From Polynucleobacter sp. AP-Latsch-80-C2 (GTDB taxonomy: Bacteria; Pseudomonadota; Gammaproteobacteria; Burkholderiales; Burkholderiaceae), in NCBI RefSeq assembly GCF_018882185.1, contig NZ_JACVOY010000003.1:1-64000 (forward strand): a DNA stretch of 64,000 bases, in the 5' to 3' direction. Each line of letters opens with the position of its first letter. Within the stretch, counting starts at the first letter, position 1. The notes beneath the pieces were generated by a model that was not told the DNA's origin, did not search any database, and saw nothing but the letters and a program-made list of their open reading frames with translations. The position numbers and the translations under genes were made by a program. This document shows positions 53,659-63,540 of this stretch, one piece after another.

Positions 53659-54231
53659 TTACTTAGCTGCTGTACCAACAACTTCGATGTCAGTACGGCG
53701 GTTCTTAGCGCGGCCTTCAGCAGTTGCATTGCTTGCAACTGGATTGCTCTTGCCTTTTGATTCTGTGTAGATACGGCTACCGTCAACACCCTTAGCTACG
53801 AGGTAAGCTTTAACGGATTGCGCACGACGCTGACCGAGAGCCATGTTGTATGCATCTGTACCTACGCTGTCTGTATTACCAACAGCGATGATGACTTCCA
53901 ATTTGATCATAGACAAATCAGCAGCGATTTTGTCCAAAGTAGCTTTACCTTCTGGCTTCAATGTAGCTTTGTCGAAGTCATAAAGTGTGTCAGCTTGCAA
54001 AGTGATTTTGCTTTGGCTTACACCAGCAGCAGCAGCAGGAGCAGCTACTAAAGCACCATCACAACCATTAGCGGCAGTTGCAGGTGTCCAGTTGTTATCA
54101 CGCCAGCACAGTGTGCCGTCGCCATTACGCCAGTTGGTGCCAGTGCTGTTTTCCCAGTTGTCAGTAGCCATTGCTGCAGTAGCAGAAACAGTAACAACAG
54201 AAGCGATCAACAGTTTTAGGGTTTTGTTCAT
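53659..54231 (-). CDS. OmpA family outer membrane protein
   Basis: A 190-aa protein with a 22-residue signal peptide ending AMA. A short N-terminal region, with NWRNGDGTLCWRDNNWTP and Trp/Cys residues, replaces the usual large beta barrel. The C-terminal OmpA domain (about 85-188) has LYDFDKATLKPEG and LGQRRAQSVKAYL and ends NRRTDIEVV, which bind peptidoglycan. Small OmpA proteins of this type are the major outer membrane protein of betaproteobacteria. It has a GAGGA ribosome site and its own terminator. Confidence 0.9.
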   Translation of the reverse strand: MNKTLKLLIASVVTVSATAAMATDNWENSTGTNWRNGDGTLCWRDNNWTPATAANGCDGALVAAPAAAAGVSQSKITLQADTLYDFDKATLKPEGKATLDKIAADLSMIKLEVIIAVGNTDSVGTDAYNMALGQRRAQSVKAYLVAKGVDGSRIYTESKGKSNPVASNATAEGRAKNRRTDIEVVGTAAK

Positions 54232-54391
54232 TTTTAGTCCTCAAAAATCTCTTTTTTAATTAAAGTCAAACTTAAATGTAATTCGCCCTACTTTGAAGCA
54301 AAAAACCGCAAAGCGACACATCTCAATTTCGTACAAACTGACAGAATCTTAGCATAGGGGGCTCCTGTCATCAAAATGATATTATTTCCAG

Positions 54392-57106
54392 ATGGAACAA
54401 GCCGCTAAAGAAACACTACCAATATCCCTCGAAGACGAAATGCGGCGGTCCTATTTGGACTACGCAATGAGCGTCATCGTCGGCAGAGCCCTGCCAGACG
54501 TGCGCGATGGCCTCAAACCGGTTCACCGCCGGGTCTTATTCGCTATGTATGAATTAAACAACGATTGGAACCGAGCTTACAAAAAATCTGCCCGTATAGT
54601 TGGCGATGTAATCGGTAAATACCATCCGCACGGTGATTCTGCGGTGTATGACACGATCGTTCGTATGGCCCAGGATTTCTCTCTGCGCTATATGCTGGTT
54701 GACGGACAGGGCAATTTCGGCTCCGTAGACGGCGATAACGCAGCTGCGATGCGTTATACCGAGATCCGCCTCCGCAAGATCGCCCATGAGCTTTTGGCCG
54801 ATTTGGATAAGGAAACCGTTGATTTCGGGCCAAATTACGATGGTAGCGAGAAAGAACCCCTCATTCTTCCTGCAAAAGTGCCTAATTTGCTGATTAACGG
54901 TAGTTCTGGCATTGCGGTGGGTATGGCTACCAATATCCCCCCTCACAACCTGGATGAGGTCGTTACAGCCTGTTTACACGTGCTTCACAACCCAGAATGC
55001 ACGATTGATGAACTGATTGAGATTATTCCAGCCCCAGATTTCCCGACCGCCGGCATTATTTACGGTGTTCAGGGGGTCCGTGAAGGCTATCGCACTGGTC
55101 GTGGGCGTGTAGTGATGCGCGCCAAAACGCACTTTGAAGATCTTGATAAGGGTGCGCGTCAGGCGATCATCGTCGATGAGTTGCCATATCAGGTAAACAA
55201 AAAGAACTTGCTCGAGCGTATTGCTGAGCTCGTAAATGAGAAAAAAGTTGAAGGCATTTCTGATTTGCGTGATGAGTCAGATAAATCCGGTATGCGCGTA
55301 GTGATTGAATTGAAGCGCGGTGAAGTGCCCGAGGTTGTTCTTAACAATTTGTATAAGAGCACTCAACTTCAAGATAACTTCGGTATGAACATGGTGGCCT
55401 TGGTAGATAACCAACCACGCTTGTTGAACTTGAAACAAATGCTGGAGTACTTCCTGCAGCATCGTCGCGAAGTGGTCACGCGTCGTACGATTTTTGAATT
55501 GCGTAAAGCGCGCGAGCGTGGTCACGTATTGGAAGGTTTAGCAGTTGCGTTGGCAAACATTGATGAGTTCATTGCCATTATTAAAGCTGCTGCAAACCCA
55601 GTGATTGCTAAACAAGAATTAATGGGCAAGGCTTGGGATTCATCGATGGTGCGTGAGATGTTGGCACGTGCTGAGACGGATACCCCTGGCGGTCGCAATG
55701 CGTATCGTCCAGAAGGTTTGTTGCCTGAGTACGGTATGCAAAGCACTGGCTTGTATCGCTTGTCAGACAGTCAGGCGCAAGAAATTTTGCAGATGCGTTT
55801 ACAACGCTTGACTGGTCTTGAGCAAGACAAGATTGTGAATGAGTACAAAGAGGTGATGTCAGAAATTTCTGATTTGTTGGATCTATTAGCAAAGCCAGAG
55901 CGCGTCACTTCAGTAATCGAGAGTGAGCTGAAAGAAGTACAAGCAGAGTTTGGTATTGCTGGTGGTGATACAGGCCGTCGTTCATTTATTGAAATGAATG
56001 CAACCGAACTCTTCACGGAAGACTTAATTACTCCGCAAGATATGGTGGTTACTCTTTCTCATACTGGTTACATGAAGAGCCAGCCATTGAGCGAGTACCG
56101 CGCACAAAAACGTGGTGGTCGCGGCAAACAAGCTGCAGCAACTAAAGATGAAGATTGGATTGACACTTTATTTGTAGCGAATACGCATGACGCAATCTTG
56201 TGCTTCTCTGATCGTGGTCGCATGTATTGGTTGAAAGTTTGGGAAGTGCCGCAAGGCAGTCGTAATTCCCGCGGTAAGCCGATCGTCAATATGTTCCCAT
56301 TGATTGAAGGCGAAAAGATCACTGTGATTCTCCCAATCAAGGGATATCAGGATGATCAATATGTCTTCATGGCAACAAGCTTGGGTACAGTCAAGAAGAC
56401 CCGTTTGTCTGACTTCTCTAATCCGCGTAAGGCCGGAATTATTGCGGTTGACTTAAACGAAGGCGACTTCTTGGTTGGCGCTGCAATTACTGATGGTCAG
56501 CATGATGTGATGTTGTTCTCTGATGCAGGTAAAGCTGTTCGCTTTGATGAGAATGATGTTCGTCCAATGGGTCGTACAGCACGTGGTGTGCGCGGCATGA
56601 ATTTGGGTGAAGGTCACCAAGTGATTGCGATGCTGGTTGCTCCTGCGGAAGCTGCTGAAGGTGCTGAGGCTGCAGTGGTAGACGCTAGCGGTATGGCTAT
56701 TCCAAGTAGCGTATTAACTGCTACTGAAAATGGTTACGGTAAGCGCACTCCAATCGCTGAATACACACGACATGGTCGTGGCACTAAGGGCATGATTGCG
56801 ATTCAGACCTCTGAGCGTAACGGCAAAGTAGTTGCGGCTGCTTTGGTGTCACCAGAAGATCAAATTATGTTGATCACTACTGGCGGCGTCTTGGTTCGCA
56901 CTCGCGTTTCTGAAATTCGTGAGATGGGTCGCGCAACTCAAGGCGTTACTTTGATTAACGTGGATGAAGGTACTCGCTTGTCTGGCTTGCAACGAATTGC
57001 TGAAAGTGATTCTGATGACGAGGGTGAGATTGATGACGCAGAAGAAGGTGATGTATCTGCTGATCCAGCAACCGATTCCAATACTGATGCGGCAGGTGAT
57101 GCCTAA
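54392..57106 (+). CDS. gyrA: DNA gyrase subunit A
   Basis: A 904-aa protein. The catalytic Tyr122 (MRYTEIRL) and the quinolone region [10 protein letters not shown] with Ser83 and Asp87 use E. coli numbering exactly and are wild type. The C-terminal domain wraps DNA; its GyrA box reads QKRGGRG near 571 in place of QRRGGKG. An extra Ala/Glu-rich stretch ([19 protein letters not shown]) interrupts one blade. An acidic tail ([20 protein letters not shown]) ends it. serC follows after 30 bases. Confidence 0.97.
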   Translation: MEQAAKETLPISLEDEMRRSYLDYAMSVIVGRALPDVRDGLKPVHRRVLFAMYELNNDWNRAYKKSARIVGDVIGKYHPHGDSAVYDTIVRMAQDFSLRYMLVDGQGNFGSVDGDNAAAMRYTEIRLRKIAHELLADLDKETVDFGPNYDGSEKEPLILPAKVPNLLINGSSGIAVGMATNIPPHNLDEVVTACLHVLHNPECTIDELIEIIPAPDFPTAGIIYGVQGVREGYRTGRGRVVMRAKTHFEDLDKGARQAIIVDELPYQVNKKNLLERIAELVNEKKVEGISDLRDESDKSGMRVVIELKRGEVPEVVLNNLYKSTQLQDNFGMNMVALVDNQPRLLNLKQMLEYFLQHRREVVTRRTIFELRKARERGHVLEGLAVALANIDEFIAIIKAAANPVIAKQELMGKAWDSSMVREMLARAETDTPGGRNAYRPEGLLPEYGMQSTGLYRLSDSQAQEILQMRLQRLTGLEQDKIVNEYKEVMSEISDLLDLLAKPERVTSVIESELKEVQAEFGIAGGDTGRRSFIEMNATELFTEDLITPQDMVVTLSHTGYMKSQPLSEYRAQKRGGRGKQAAATKDEDWIDTLFVANTHDAILCFSDRGRMYWLKVWEVPQGSRNSRGKPIVNMFPLIEGEKITVILPIKGYQDDQYVFMATSLGTVKKTRLSDFSNPRKAGIIAVDLNEGDFLVGAAITDGQHDVMLFSDAGKAVRFDENDVRPMGRTARGVRGMNLGEGHQVIAMLVAPAEAAEGAEAAVVDASGMAIPSSVLTATENGYGKRTPIAEYTRHGRGTKGMIAIQTSERNGKVVAAALVSPEDQIMLITTGGVLVRTRVSEIREMGRATQGVTLINVDEGTRLSGLQRIAESDSDDEGEIDDAEEGDVSADPATDSNTDAAGDA

Positions 57107-57136
57107 CTTGGTATCACTTAAGGACAGCTAAATATC

Positions 57137-58234
57137 ATGACCTTTGACCGCCGCATTTTTAATTTCGCTGCGGGGCCTGCTACTTTGCCTGAAGAGGTAT
57201 TGAAGCAGGCTGCTGATGAAATGCTGAATTGGCAAGGTCTTGGTACGAGTGTGATGGAGATTAGCCATCGCAGCAAAGAGTTCATGGCAGTGTATGAAGA
57301 AACTTTGCAGGACTTGCGTACTCTAATGAACATTCCCGGCAGCTATGAAATTTTGCTGTTGCAGGGTGGTGGCCTTGGTCAAAACGCCGCTATTCCAATG
57401 AACTTAATGCCTTTGGCGAAGCATGGCCCGAAGGCCGATTTCATTGTTACGGGTGTTTGGTCTGAGAAATCATTCAAAGAAGCGCAGAAGTACGGCACTG
57501 CAAACTTAGCCGCATCTTCAGTCGCAGAAAAATTTAATACGATTCCGGCGAGATCCACTTGGCAGTTATCTGATGATGCTGCATATGTTCATTACTGTGC
57601 GAATGAAACCATTGGTGGTGTTGAATTCGCAGACATTCCAGATGTAGGCAATACGCCCTTGGTAGCAGATATTTCTAGCAACATTCTCTCCAAAGAGATG
57701 GATGTGAATAAGTGTGCCGTATGGTTTGCTGGTGCCCAAAAGAATATTGGTCCTTCGGGTGTCACCATTGTGATCATCCGTAAAGATTTAATCGGGCACA
57801 GCATGGGCATTACGCCAACCATTTGGGATTGGGCTGTTCAGGCAAATACTCAGTCGATGATTAATACTCCACCTACCTTTGCCATCTACATGGCTGGCTT
57901 AGGCTTTCAGTGGTTGTTAAAGCAGGGCGGCGTCAAAGCAATTCAAAAGCGTAATCAAGAAAAATCCGCTTTGCTCTACAACTATTTGGATCAAAGTGGT
58001 TTTTATGAAAATCGCGTGAACAAAGAATATCGTTCACGAATGAATGTGACTTTCTTCCTAAAGGACGAGGCATTCAATGCAAAGTTCTTGGAAGAATCGA
58101 ATGCTGCTGGTTTGGTTGCCTTGCGCGGTCATAAAGCTGCAGGCGGTATGCGTGCCAGTATCTATAACGCCATGCCTTTAGAGGGCGTTAAAGCGCTCGT
58201 TGAATTTATGAGTGACTTTGAAAGGCGGGCTTAA
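57137..58234 (+). CDS. serC: Phosphoserine aminotransferase
   Basis: A 365-aa class V PLP aminotransferase. The PLP lysine is Lys202 in AGAQKNIGPSG. The N-terminal FNFAAGPATLPEEVL and the C-terminal LRGHKAAGGMRASIYNAMPL are SerC signatures. It makes phosphoserine for serine synthesis and also serves pyridoxine synthesis. It lies between gyrA and pheA, overlaps pheA by one base (TAATG), and belongs to the conserved aromatic/serine supraoperon. Confidence 0.96.
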   Translation: MTFDRRIFNFAAGPATLPEEVLKQAADEMLNWQGLGTSVMEISHRSKEFMAVYEETLQDLRTLMNIPGSYEILLLQGGGLGQNAAIPMNLMPLAKHGPKADFIVTGVWSEKSFKEAQKYGTANLAASSVAEKFNTIPARSTWQLSDDAAYVHYCANETIGGVEFADIPDVGNTPLVADISSNILSKEMDVNKCAVWFAGAQKNIGPSGVTIVIIRKDLIGHSMGITPTIWDWAVQANTQSMINTPPTFAIYMAGLGFQWLLKQGGVKAIQKRNQEKSALLYNYLDQSGFYENRVNKEYRSRMNVTFFLKDEAFNAKFLEESNAAGLVALRGHKAAGGMRASIYNAMPLEGVKALVEFMSDFERRA

Positions 58235-59313
58235 TGAGTACTGAAGAACAGCGCTTGGCTCCCTTGCGAGAAAAAATTGACTCCTTAGATGCGCAGATCT
58301 TAGATCTGCTGTCACAGCGTGCTAAAGCTGCTCAAGAAGTGGGGCACATTAAAGGCGGATTTGCTTCCCCAGTATTTCGTCCTGAACGTGAGCGTCAAGT
58401 GGTTGCCAAACTTCAGGAAATTAATCGCGGTCCATTGTTGCCCGATGGTATTGCAGCGATTTGGCGTGAAGTCATGTCAGCCTGTAGAGCTTTAGAAGCG
58501 CGTCAGACGATCGCCTATCTGGGTCCTGTAGGTACTTTTTCAGAGCAAGCGGCACACACTTATTTTGGTAGTTCTATTGCGGGCTTGCCTTGTAATAGTC
58601 TGGATGAAGTTTTTAAAGCAGTGGAAAAAGGTTCCGCACAATTTGGCGTAGTACCTGTAGAAAATTCTAGCGAAGGCGCCATCTCTCGTACATTAGATTT
58701 GTTATTGGATTCGCCGATGCATATTAGCGGTGAAGTGGTATTACCAATTCATCATCATCTCTTAACGAAGAGCGGTAACTTAGATGGTATCACGACCGTT
58801 TGTGCTCATGCCCAAGCTTTAGCGCAATGTCAGCAGTGGTTAAGTCAGCATGCACCTCAATTAAAGCGTCAAGCAGTAAGCAGTAACGCTGAAGCAGCAC
58901 GCATGGCTGCTGGTGACCCAGCCCTAGCTGCTATCGCAGGTGATCCCGCTCAATTGGCTTATGGTCTGCAAGTAGTGGCAGCACAAGTTCAAGATGATCC
59001 CCATAACCGTACGCGTTTTGTCGTGATTGGTAGTTACGAATGTCAGCCTACAGGGCATGATCAAACCTCATTGGTGTTATCGGTAGATAACCAGCCTGGT
59101 GCTGTGTATCGCTTACTAGAGCCTCTTGCGAAGCATGGGGTATCGATGAATCGCTTTGAGTCACGACCTGCAAGAAAAGGTACTTGGGAATATCATTTTT
59201 ACATTGATATCTCAGGCCATTCTTCTGATGCAAAAGTTGTGAAGGCCTTAGAAGAGTTAAAAGAAACAGCCGCCTTCTATAAAAAACTTGGTTCTTATCC
59301 GCACTCCGCTTAA
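58234..59313 (+). CDS. pheA: Bifunctional chorismate mutase/prephenate dehydratase (P-protein)
   Basis: A 359-aa fusion. The AroQ chorismate mutase domain spans about 1-90, with LREKIDSLDAQILDLL. The dehydratase domain is at about 92-270, with VPVENSSEGAISRTLDLL holding the catalytic Thr region. The ACT regulatory domain is at about 280-350, with the ESRPARKGTWEYHF Phe-binding loop, so feedback inhibition by phenylalanine is likely. It converts chorismate to phenylpyruvate. The next gene hisC begins 31 bases later. Confidence 0.95.
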   Translation: MSTEEQRLAPLREKIDSLDAQILDLLSQRAKAAQEVGHIKGGFASPVFRPERERQVVAKLQEINRGPLLPDGIAAIWREVMSACRALEARQTIAYLGPVGTFSEQAAHTYFGSSIAGLPCNSLDEVFKAVEKGSAQFGVVPVENSSEGAISRTLDLLLDSPMHISGEVVLPIHHHLLTKSGNLDGITTVCAHAQALAQCQQWLSQHAPQLKRQAVSSNAEAARMAAGDPALAAIAGDPAQLAYGLQVVAAQVQDDPHNRTRFVVIGSYECQPTGHDQTSLVLSVDNQPGAVYRLLEPLAKHGVSMNRFESRPARKGTWEYHFYIDISGHSSDAKVVKALEELKETAAFYKKLGSYPHSA

Positions 59314-59344
59314 GTGTCTCCAAAGCTAAATTAAAGCAGCCAGA

Positions 59345-60472
59345 ATGACTTCAAAAATTGGTTTAAAACATATTCATGCCATTGCACCCTATGTAGGTGG
59401 ACGCCCAATTAGTGAAGTTGCGCGTGACTATGGTTTAGATGAGAGCAAGATTGTGAAGTTGGCCTCCAATGAAAATCCATTGGGTATGCCGCAGTCTGCG
59501 CAAGACGCCATGATCAAAGCAGCAGCCGATCTTGGTCGTTATCCAGATTCAAATGGTTTTGAATTAAAGAAAGTGCTCTCTGAGCGTCTAGGTGTTCCTG
59601 CTGACTGGGTTACCTTGGGCAACGGTAGCAATGACATTTTGGAGTTGGCTGCTCGTGCTGTTGCGCAGGCGGGTGATGAAATCATTTTCTCTCGTCATGC
59701 ATTTGCTGTATATCCCTTGGCCACTCAAGCTGTTGGAGCGAAATCCATTGAGGTTGCCCCAACGAGTCTTTATGGTCATGATTTGCCAGCAATGTTGGCT
59801 GCGATTAAAGCGTCCGGTGATAAAGCAAAACTGGTTTTTGTTGCTAATCCCAATAATCCTACTGGCAGCTATCTCACCGCAAAAGAGATTGAAGATTTCT
59901 TATTGGCAGTACCGAGCCATATCGTGGTGGTATTGGATGAGGCCTATAACGAATACCTCGCCCCAGAGCAGCGCTACGACGCCATTGCTTGGGTAAAGCG
60001 TTTCCCAAATATGATTTTGTCCCGTAGCTTCTCAAAAGCATATGGCCTGGCGGGTCTGCGGATTGGTTATGGTGTTGCTCAAGCGCATTTGACAGATCTT
60101 CTCAATCGTATTCGTCAGCCTTTCAATGTGAATAGCTTGGCTCAGGCAGCAGCAATTGCAGCATTTCAAGATACGGCTTTCTTGCAAAAAGGCTTTGAAT
60201 TAAACCGTGCCGGTTACAGTCAATTGACTAAAGCGTTTGATGAATTAAAGCTTTCTTATCTACCTTCTGCAGGTAACTTTGTACTCGTCAAAGTGGGTGA
60301 TGATGATGAGGCAGGCGGCCGAATTAACTTGGCCTTACTCAAACGCGGCATTATTGTTCGCCCTGTTGGAAATTACGGCTTGCCTCAGTGGCTCCGAATT
60401 TCTATTGGCTTGCCTGAAGAGAATGCGGCGTTTATTTCCGCACTCCGCGAGATCTTGGCGCAGAGTAAGTAA
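59345..60472 (+). CDS. hisC: Histidinol-phosphate aminotransferase
   Basis: A 375-aa class I/II PLP aminotransferase. The Schiff-base lysine is Lys231 in SRSFSKAYGLAG. SNENPLGMP near the start is a HisC hallmark and VLDEAYNEY holds the PLP Asp and Tyr. In this gene order the enzyme may also transaminate phenylpyruvate or hydroxyphenylpyruvate. It sits between pheA and tyrA, which supports a dual role, as in other betaproteobacteria. Confidence 0.93.
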   Translation: MTSKIGLKHIHAIAPYVGGRPISEVARDYGLDESKIVKLASNENPLGMPQSAQDAMIKAAADLGRYPDSNGFELKKVLSERLGVPADWVTLGNGSNDILELAARAVAQAGDEIIFSRHAFAVYPLATQAVGAKSIEVAPTSLYGHDLPAMLAAIKASGDKAKLVFVANPNNPTGSYLTAKEIEDFLLAVPSHIVVVLDEAYNEYLAPEQRYDAIAWVKRFPNMILSRSFSKAYGLAGLRIGYGVAQAHLTDLLNRIRQPFNVNSLAQAAAIAAFQDTAFLQKGFELNRAGYSQLTKAFDELKLSYLPSAGNFVLVKVGDDDEAGGRINLALLKRGIIVRPVGNYGLPQWLRISIGLPEENAAFISALREILAQSK

Positions 60473-60503
60473 ATCTTACGAACTAGAAAAAATTACCCAG
60501 CCG

Positions 60504-61385
60504 ATGACCATCATTAATCCTGCGAGCAATTACGGAACTGTCACTATTGTTGGTGTTGGTTTGATTGGTGCATCCCTTGGTTTGGCTCTGAAGCAGGCTG
60601 GCGTTGTAAAGACTGTATTGGGCGTTGGTCGCAGTAAAGAGAATTTAGATCAAGCGCTAAAGATGGGTGCGATTGATGGCGTAGTGGACTTGGTCGAGGC
60701 CGCCAAAAAATCAGATGTGATTGTTTTGTGTGTGCCGGTTGCGCAGATGCGTGCTGCGTTTGAAATCATTGAGCCTCATCTTGAACCTAGAACCATGGTT
60801 ACAGATGCTGGTAGCACCAAAGGTGATGTCATCTTGGCGGCAAAAGAAGTCTTGGGTAAAAAAGCCTGCCAATTTGTGCCTGCACATCCTATCGCCGGCG
60901 GTGCGCAACATGGCGCTAGCGCCGCTCAGGCTGATCTGTTTGTAGGAAAGCAAACCATTATTTGTCCTTTGCAAGAAAACTCACCCCAAGACACGGCGTT
61001 GATTACCGGCTTTTGGGAGTCCGTTGGCTCCATCGTGAAGAAGATCGGAAATGTGCAGCATGATGCTATTTACGCTGCAGTCTCCCATTTACCTCATCTC
61101 CTGTCTTATGCATTGATGGCAAGCGTAGTGAACTCTGAAGATGCTGAGCAAAAGCTTGGCCATGTCGGTGCAGGCTTTAAGGATTTCACACGCATCGCTG
61201 CCTCAAGCCCAGAAATGTGGCGTGACATTTGTCTGGGTAATCGCACCGCTATTTTGAAAGAGCTCGATCAGTATTTATTGATCGTGAATCACATGCGTAA
61301 ACTCATCTCAGAAAATGATGGTGCAGGTTTAGAGAAATTATTTAACAAGGCTAGTAAAGCGCGCCAAGATTTGGATGTGCTTTGA
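60504..61385 (+). CDS. tyrA: Prephenate dehydrogenase
   Basis: A 293-aa NAD(P)-dependent dehydrogenase. The cofactor loop [11 protein letters not shown] is near residues 15-25. The catalytic His is in [12 protein letters not shown], and PAHPIAGG lies in the active site. I chose ATG 60504, just past the hisC stop. An in-frame start in hisC (60279) would add 75 unrelated residues. It makes 4-hydroxyphenylpyruvate for tyrosine. No ACT or chorismate mutase domain is fused. Its stop overlaps aroA (TGATG). Confidence 0.94.
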   Translation: MTIINPASNYGTVTIVGVGLIGASLGLALKQAGVVKTVLGVGRSKENLDQALKMGAIDGVVDLVEAAKKSDVIVLCVPVAQMRAAFEIIEPHLEPRTMVTDAGSTKGDVILAAKEVLGKKACQFVPAHPIAGGAQHGASAAQADLFVGKQTIICPLQENSPQDTALITGFWESVGSIVKKIGNVQHDAIYAAVSHLPHLLSYALMASVVNSEDAEQKLGHVGAGFKDFTRIAASSPEMWRDICLGNRTAILKELDQYLLIVNHMRKLISENDGAGLEKLFNKASKARQDLDVL

Positions 61386-62713
61386 TGAGTGGTTTGCCCG
61401 ATATTGAGATTGGCCCGTTTACGCGAGCGCAAGGCTCGATTATTTTGCCGGGCTCTAAGAGTATTTCGAATCGCGCACTTTTGCTGGCTGCACTTTCTTC
61501 TGGCACAACTACCCTTAAAAATTTACTCGATGCCGATGACACGCAAGTGATGCGTAATGCCTTGCGTCAACTGGGTCTATCGGTGACAGATAAAGAGAAT
61601 CATGTTTGCGTAGTGGAGGGTTGTGGCGGCAAATTCCCAGTGAGAGATGCTGATCTTTTTATGGGAAATGCAGGCACCGCGATTCGTCCTTTGACTGCAG
61701 CACTAGCAATGCAGGGTGGTAACTACCGCCTATCGGGTGTAGCTCGCATGCATGAAAGACCCATTCGCGATTTGGTGGATGGCTTGCGTCAAGTAGGTGC
61801 CAAGATCGATTACGAGTTGCAAGAGGGTTATCCACCAATTCAGATTTCTGCTGCAGATATTCAAATTAAAGATATCGTTAAAGTGCGCGGCGATGTTTCT
61901 AGCCAGTTCTTAACGGCACTGCTCATGGCTTTACCTCTGGTTGCCACTGAGCCGGTACGTATTGAAGTGATTGGCGAGTTGATTTCTAGACCATATATCG
62001 ACATCACCTTGAAATTGATGGCGCGTTTCGGCGTCAACGTAGCTTGTCCCGATACGCAATCATTTGTTATCCCTGCAAAAACATCCGATGCTGTTTATAA
62101 AACTCCAGGTCAATTGTCTGTTGAGGGCGATGCTTCTTCAGCCTCTTATTTCTTGGCTCTAGGCGCTATTGGTGGCGGCCCTGTGCGGGTACTGGGTGTT
62201 GGTCGCGATAGCATTCAAGGCGATGTAGCGTTTGCAGATGCGCTTGCTTTGATGGGGGCTAACATTACTGCTGGTGAAGATTGGATTGAAGTTGCTGGCG
62301 TAAAACATACCAATGGAAAATTGAATGGCATCACGATCGATTGCGCTGAAATTCCAGATGCAGCAATGACATTGGCAGTGGCCGCATTATTTGCCGAGGG
62401 ACCAACGCGGTTAAATAGTATTGCTAGTTGGCGCGTAAAGGAAACAGATCGCATTGCGGCAATGGCAAAAGAGTTAAAGAAGGTTGGCGCTATCATTGAA
62501 GAGGGCGCTGACTACATTGTTGTGCAGGCTCCACCATCACACGCCGACTGGAAGTCGCCAAGTGAAGGTATTGACACTTACGATGACCATCGCATGGCAA
62601 TGTGTTTCTCCCTTGCCACCTTTGGGCTGAACGCTTTAAAGATTAATGATCCTAATTGCGTCGCTAAAACCTTTCCGACTTACTTCGCTGAGTTTGCGAA
62701 GGTTGTGAGCTAA
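61385..62713 (+). CDS. aroA: 3-phosphoshikimate 1-carboxyvinyltransferase (EPSP synthase)
   Basis: A 442-aa protein. The two-domain inside-out barrel shows [17 protein letters not shown] (Lys in the S3P site, about 21-37), [10 protein letters not shown] (about 99-108) and the catalytic YDDHRMAM near 400. The [13 protein letters not shown] spelling with Ala at the site equivalent to E. coli Gly96 is not seen; the Gly is kept, so it is a class I, glyphosate-sensitive type. The ATG at 61385 overlaps the tyrA stop. Confidence 0.95.
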   Translation: MSGLPDIEIGPFTRAQGSIILPGSKSISNRALLLAALSSGTTTLKNLLDADDTQVMRNALRQLGLSVTDKENHVCVVEGCGGKFPVRDADLFMGNAGTAIRPLTAALAMQGGNYRLSGVARMHERPIRDLVDGLRQVGAKIDYELQEGYPPIQISAADIQIKDIVKVRGDVSSQFLTALLMALPLVATEPVRIEVIGELISRPYIDITLKLMARFGVNVACPDTQSFVIPAKTSDAVYKTPGQLSVEGDASSASYFLALGAIGGGPVRVLGVGRDSIQGDVAFADALALMGANITAGEDWIEVAGVKHTNGKLNGITIDCAEIPDAAMTLAVAALFAEGPTRLNSIASWRVKETDRIAAMAKELKKVGAIIEEGADYIVVQAPPSHADWKSPSEGIDTYDDHRMAMCFSLATFGLNALKINDPNCVAKTFPTYFAEFAKVVS

Positions 62714-62735
62714 GCCCTCAATATTTTTGCCCTTT

Positions 62736-63398
62736 ATGAGTCTTCCTCCCGTTATCGCGATTGATGGACCGACTGCCTCAGGCAAGGGGACTGTCGCTTC
62801 TTTGGTTGCTCAACAGCTCGGCTTTCACTATTTGGATAGTGGCGCGCTTTACCGATTGGTTGCCTTAGCTAGCGAAAAACACGGAATTGAAGTCAAAAAT
62901 GGTCCAGAATTAGGACTTTTAGTTCCTAAGTTATTGATTTCATTCAAAAATAGTCAGATTTTCCTCGATGGTGAGGATGTGAGCGAGGCAATTCGCACTG
63001 AAAATATCGGTTTAAGAGCATCTGCTTTGGCCATTCATCCCGAGGTCAGATTGGCTTTGGTTGATCTCCAGCACAGTTTTCGACAGTTTCCAGGCCTAGT
63101 TGCCGATGGAAGGGACATGGCCAGTGTCATATTTCCAGATGCAGTTTTGAAGGTTTTCTTGACGGCAACTGCCTCTGCCAGAGCTGAGCGACGCTATAAG
63201 CAATTGATAGCTAAGGGAATTTCTGCTAAACTTGAGGACTTGCTGCAAGATTTGCAGGAGCGAGATGCCAGAGATAGTAGCCGAGGCGCAGCCCCTTTAA
63301 TGATTGCAGACGGTGCAAAAGTGCTCGAAACGTCAGATTTATCGATAGATCAAGCAGTTAGGGAAGTTTTAGATTGGTATCAATCTGCTATTACCTAG
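62736..63398 (+). CDS. cmk: Cytidylate kinase
   Basis: A 220-aa P-loop kinase. The nucleotide loop GPTASGKGT is at about 11-19. [20 protein letters not shown] and RAERRYKQL are CMP-binding blocks. It phosphorylates CMP and dCMP. I chose ATG 62736 ([11 protein letters not shown]); an in-frame TTG nine bases earlier lacks a ribosome site. It ends the aro supraoperon; a hairpin-rich leader then precedes rpsA. Confidence 0.93.
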   Translation: MSLPPVIAIDGPTASGKGTVASLVAQQLGFHYLDSGALYRLVALASEKHGIEVKNGPELGLLVPKLLISFKNSQIFLDGEDVSEAIRTENIGLRASALAIHPEVRLALVDLQHSFRQFPGLVADGRDMASVIFPDAVLKVFLTATASARAERRYKQLIAKGISAKLEDLLQDLQERDARDSSRGAAPLMIADGAKVLETSDLSIDQAVREVLDWYQSAIT

Positions 63399-63442
63399 TT
63401 TTGTTAGAAGTAGAAGTTAGCTGTAAGGAGTAGTTTTGGTGT

Positions 63443-63497
63443 CTTAAGGAACTTCACAACGCGATCATTTCATTAGCGTGTTTCTTGAGGCTTTTTT
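63443..63497 (+). promoter_or_regulatory. Hairpin plus T-run between cmk and rpsA (terminator, attenuator or S1 leader)
   Basis: CTTAAGGAAC (63443-63452) can pair with GTTTCTTGAG (63480-63489) over ten pairs with two G-U pairs. Inside, ACGC (63459-63462) pairs with GCGT (63476-63479) around a 13-base loop. Six T residues follow at 63492-63497. The form is that of a terminator, but the gene behind it is rpsA, which must be expressed strongly, so partial termination or S1-controlled read-through is possible. Confidence 0.5.
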
Positions 63498-63505
63498 AAT
63501 CTAAC

Positions 63506-63524
63506 CCGTCAGGCCTTCTGGCGG
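63506..63524 (+). promoter_or_regulatory. Second hairpin in the rpsA leader
   Basis: CCGTCAG (63506-63512) pairs with CTGGCGG (63518-63524) over seven pairs with one T-G wobble and a five-base loop. It lies 16 bases ahead of the rpsA ATG. In E. coli S1 binds hairpins in its own leader to limit its synthesis; a similar role here is only suggested by position. Confidence 0.45.
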
Positions 63525-63540
63525 CACAAAGTGAATACAC

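Noticed and set aside
60279..60503. Longer start for tyrA inside hisC
   Set aside because: It would add 75 unrelated residues out of frame with hisC. The ATG at 60504 begins the conserved fold.
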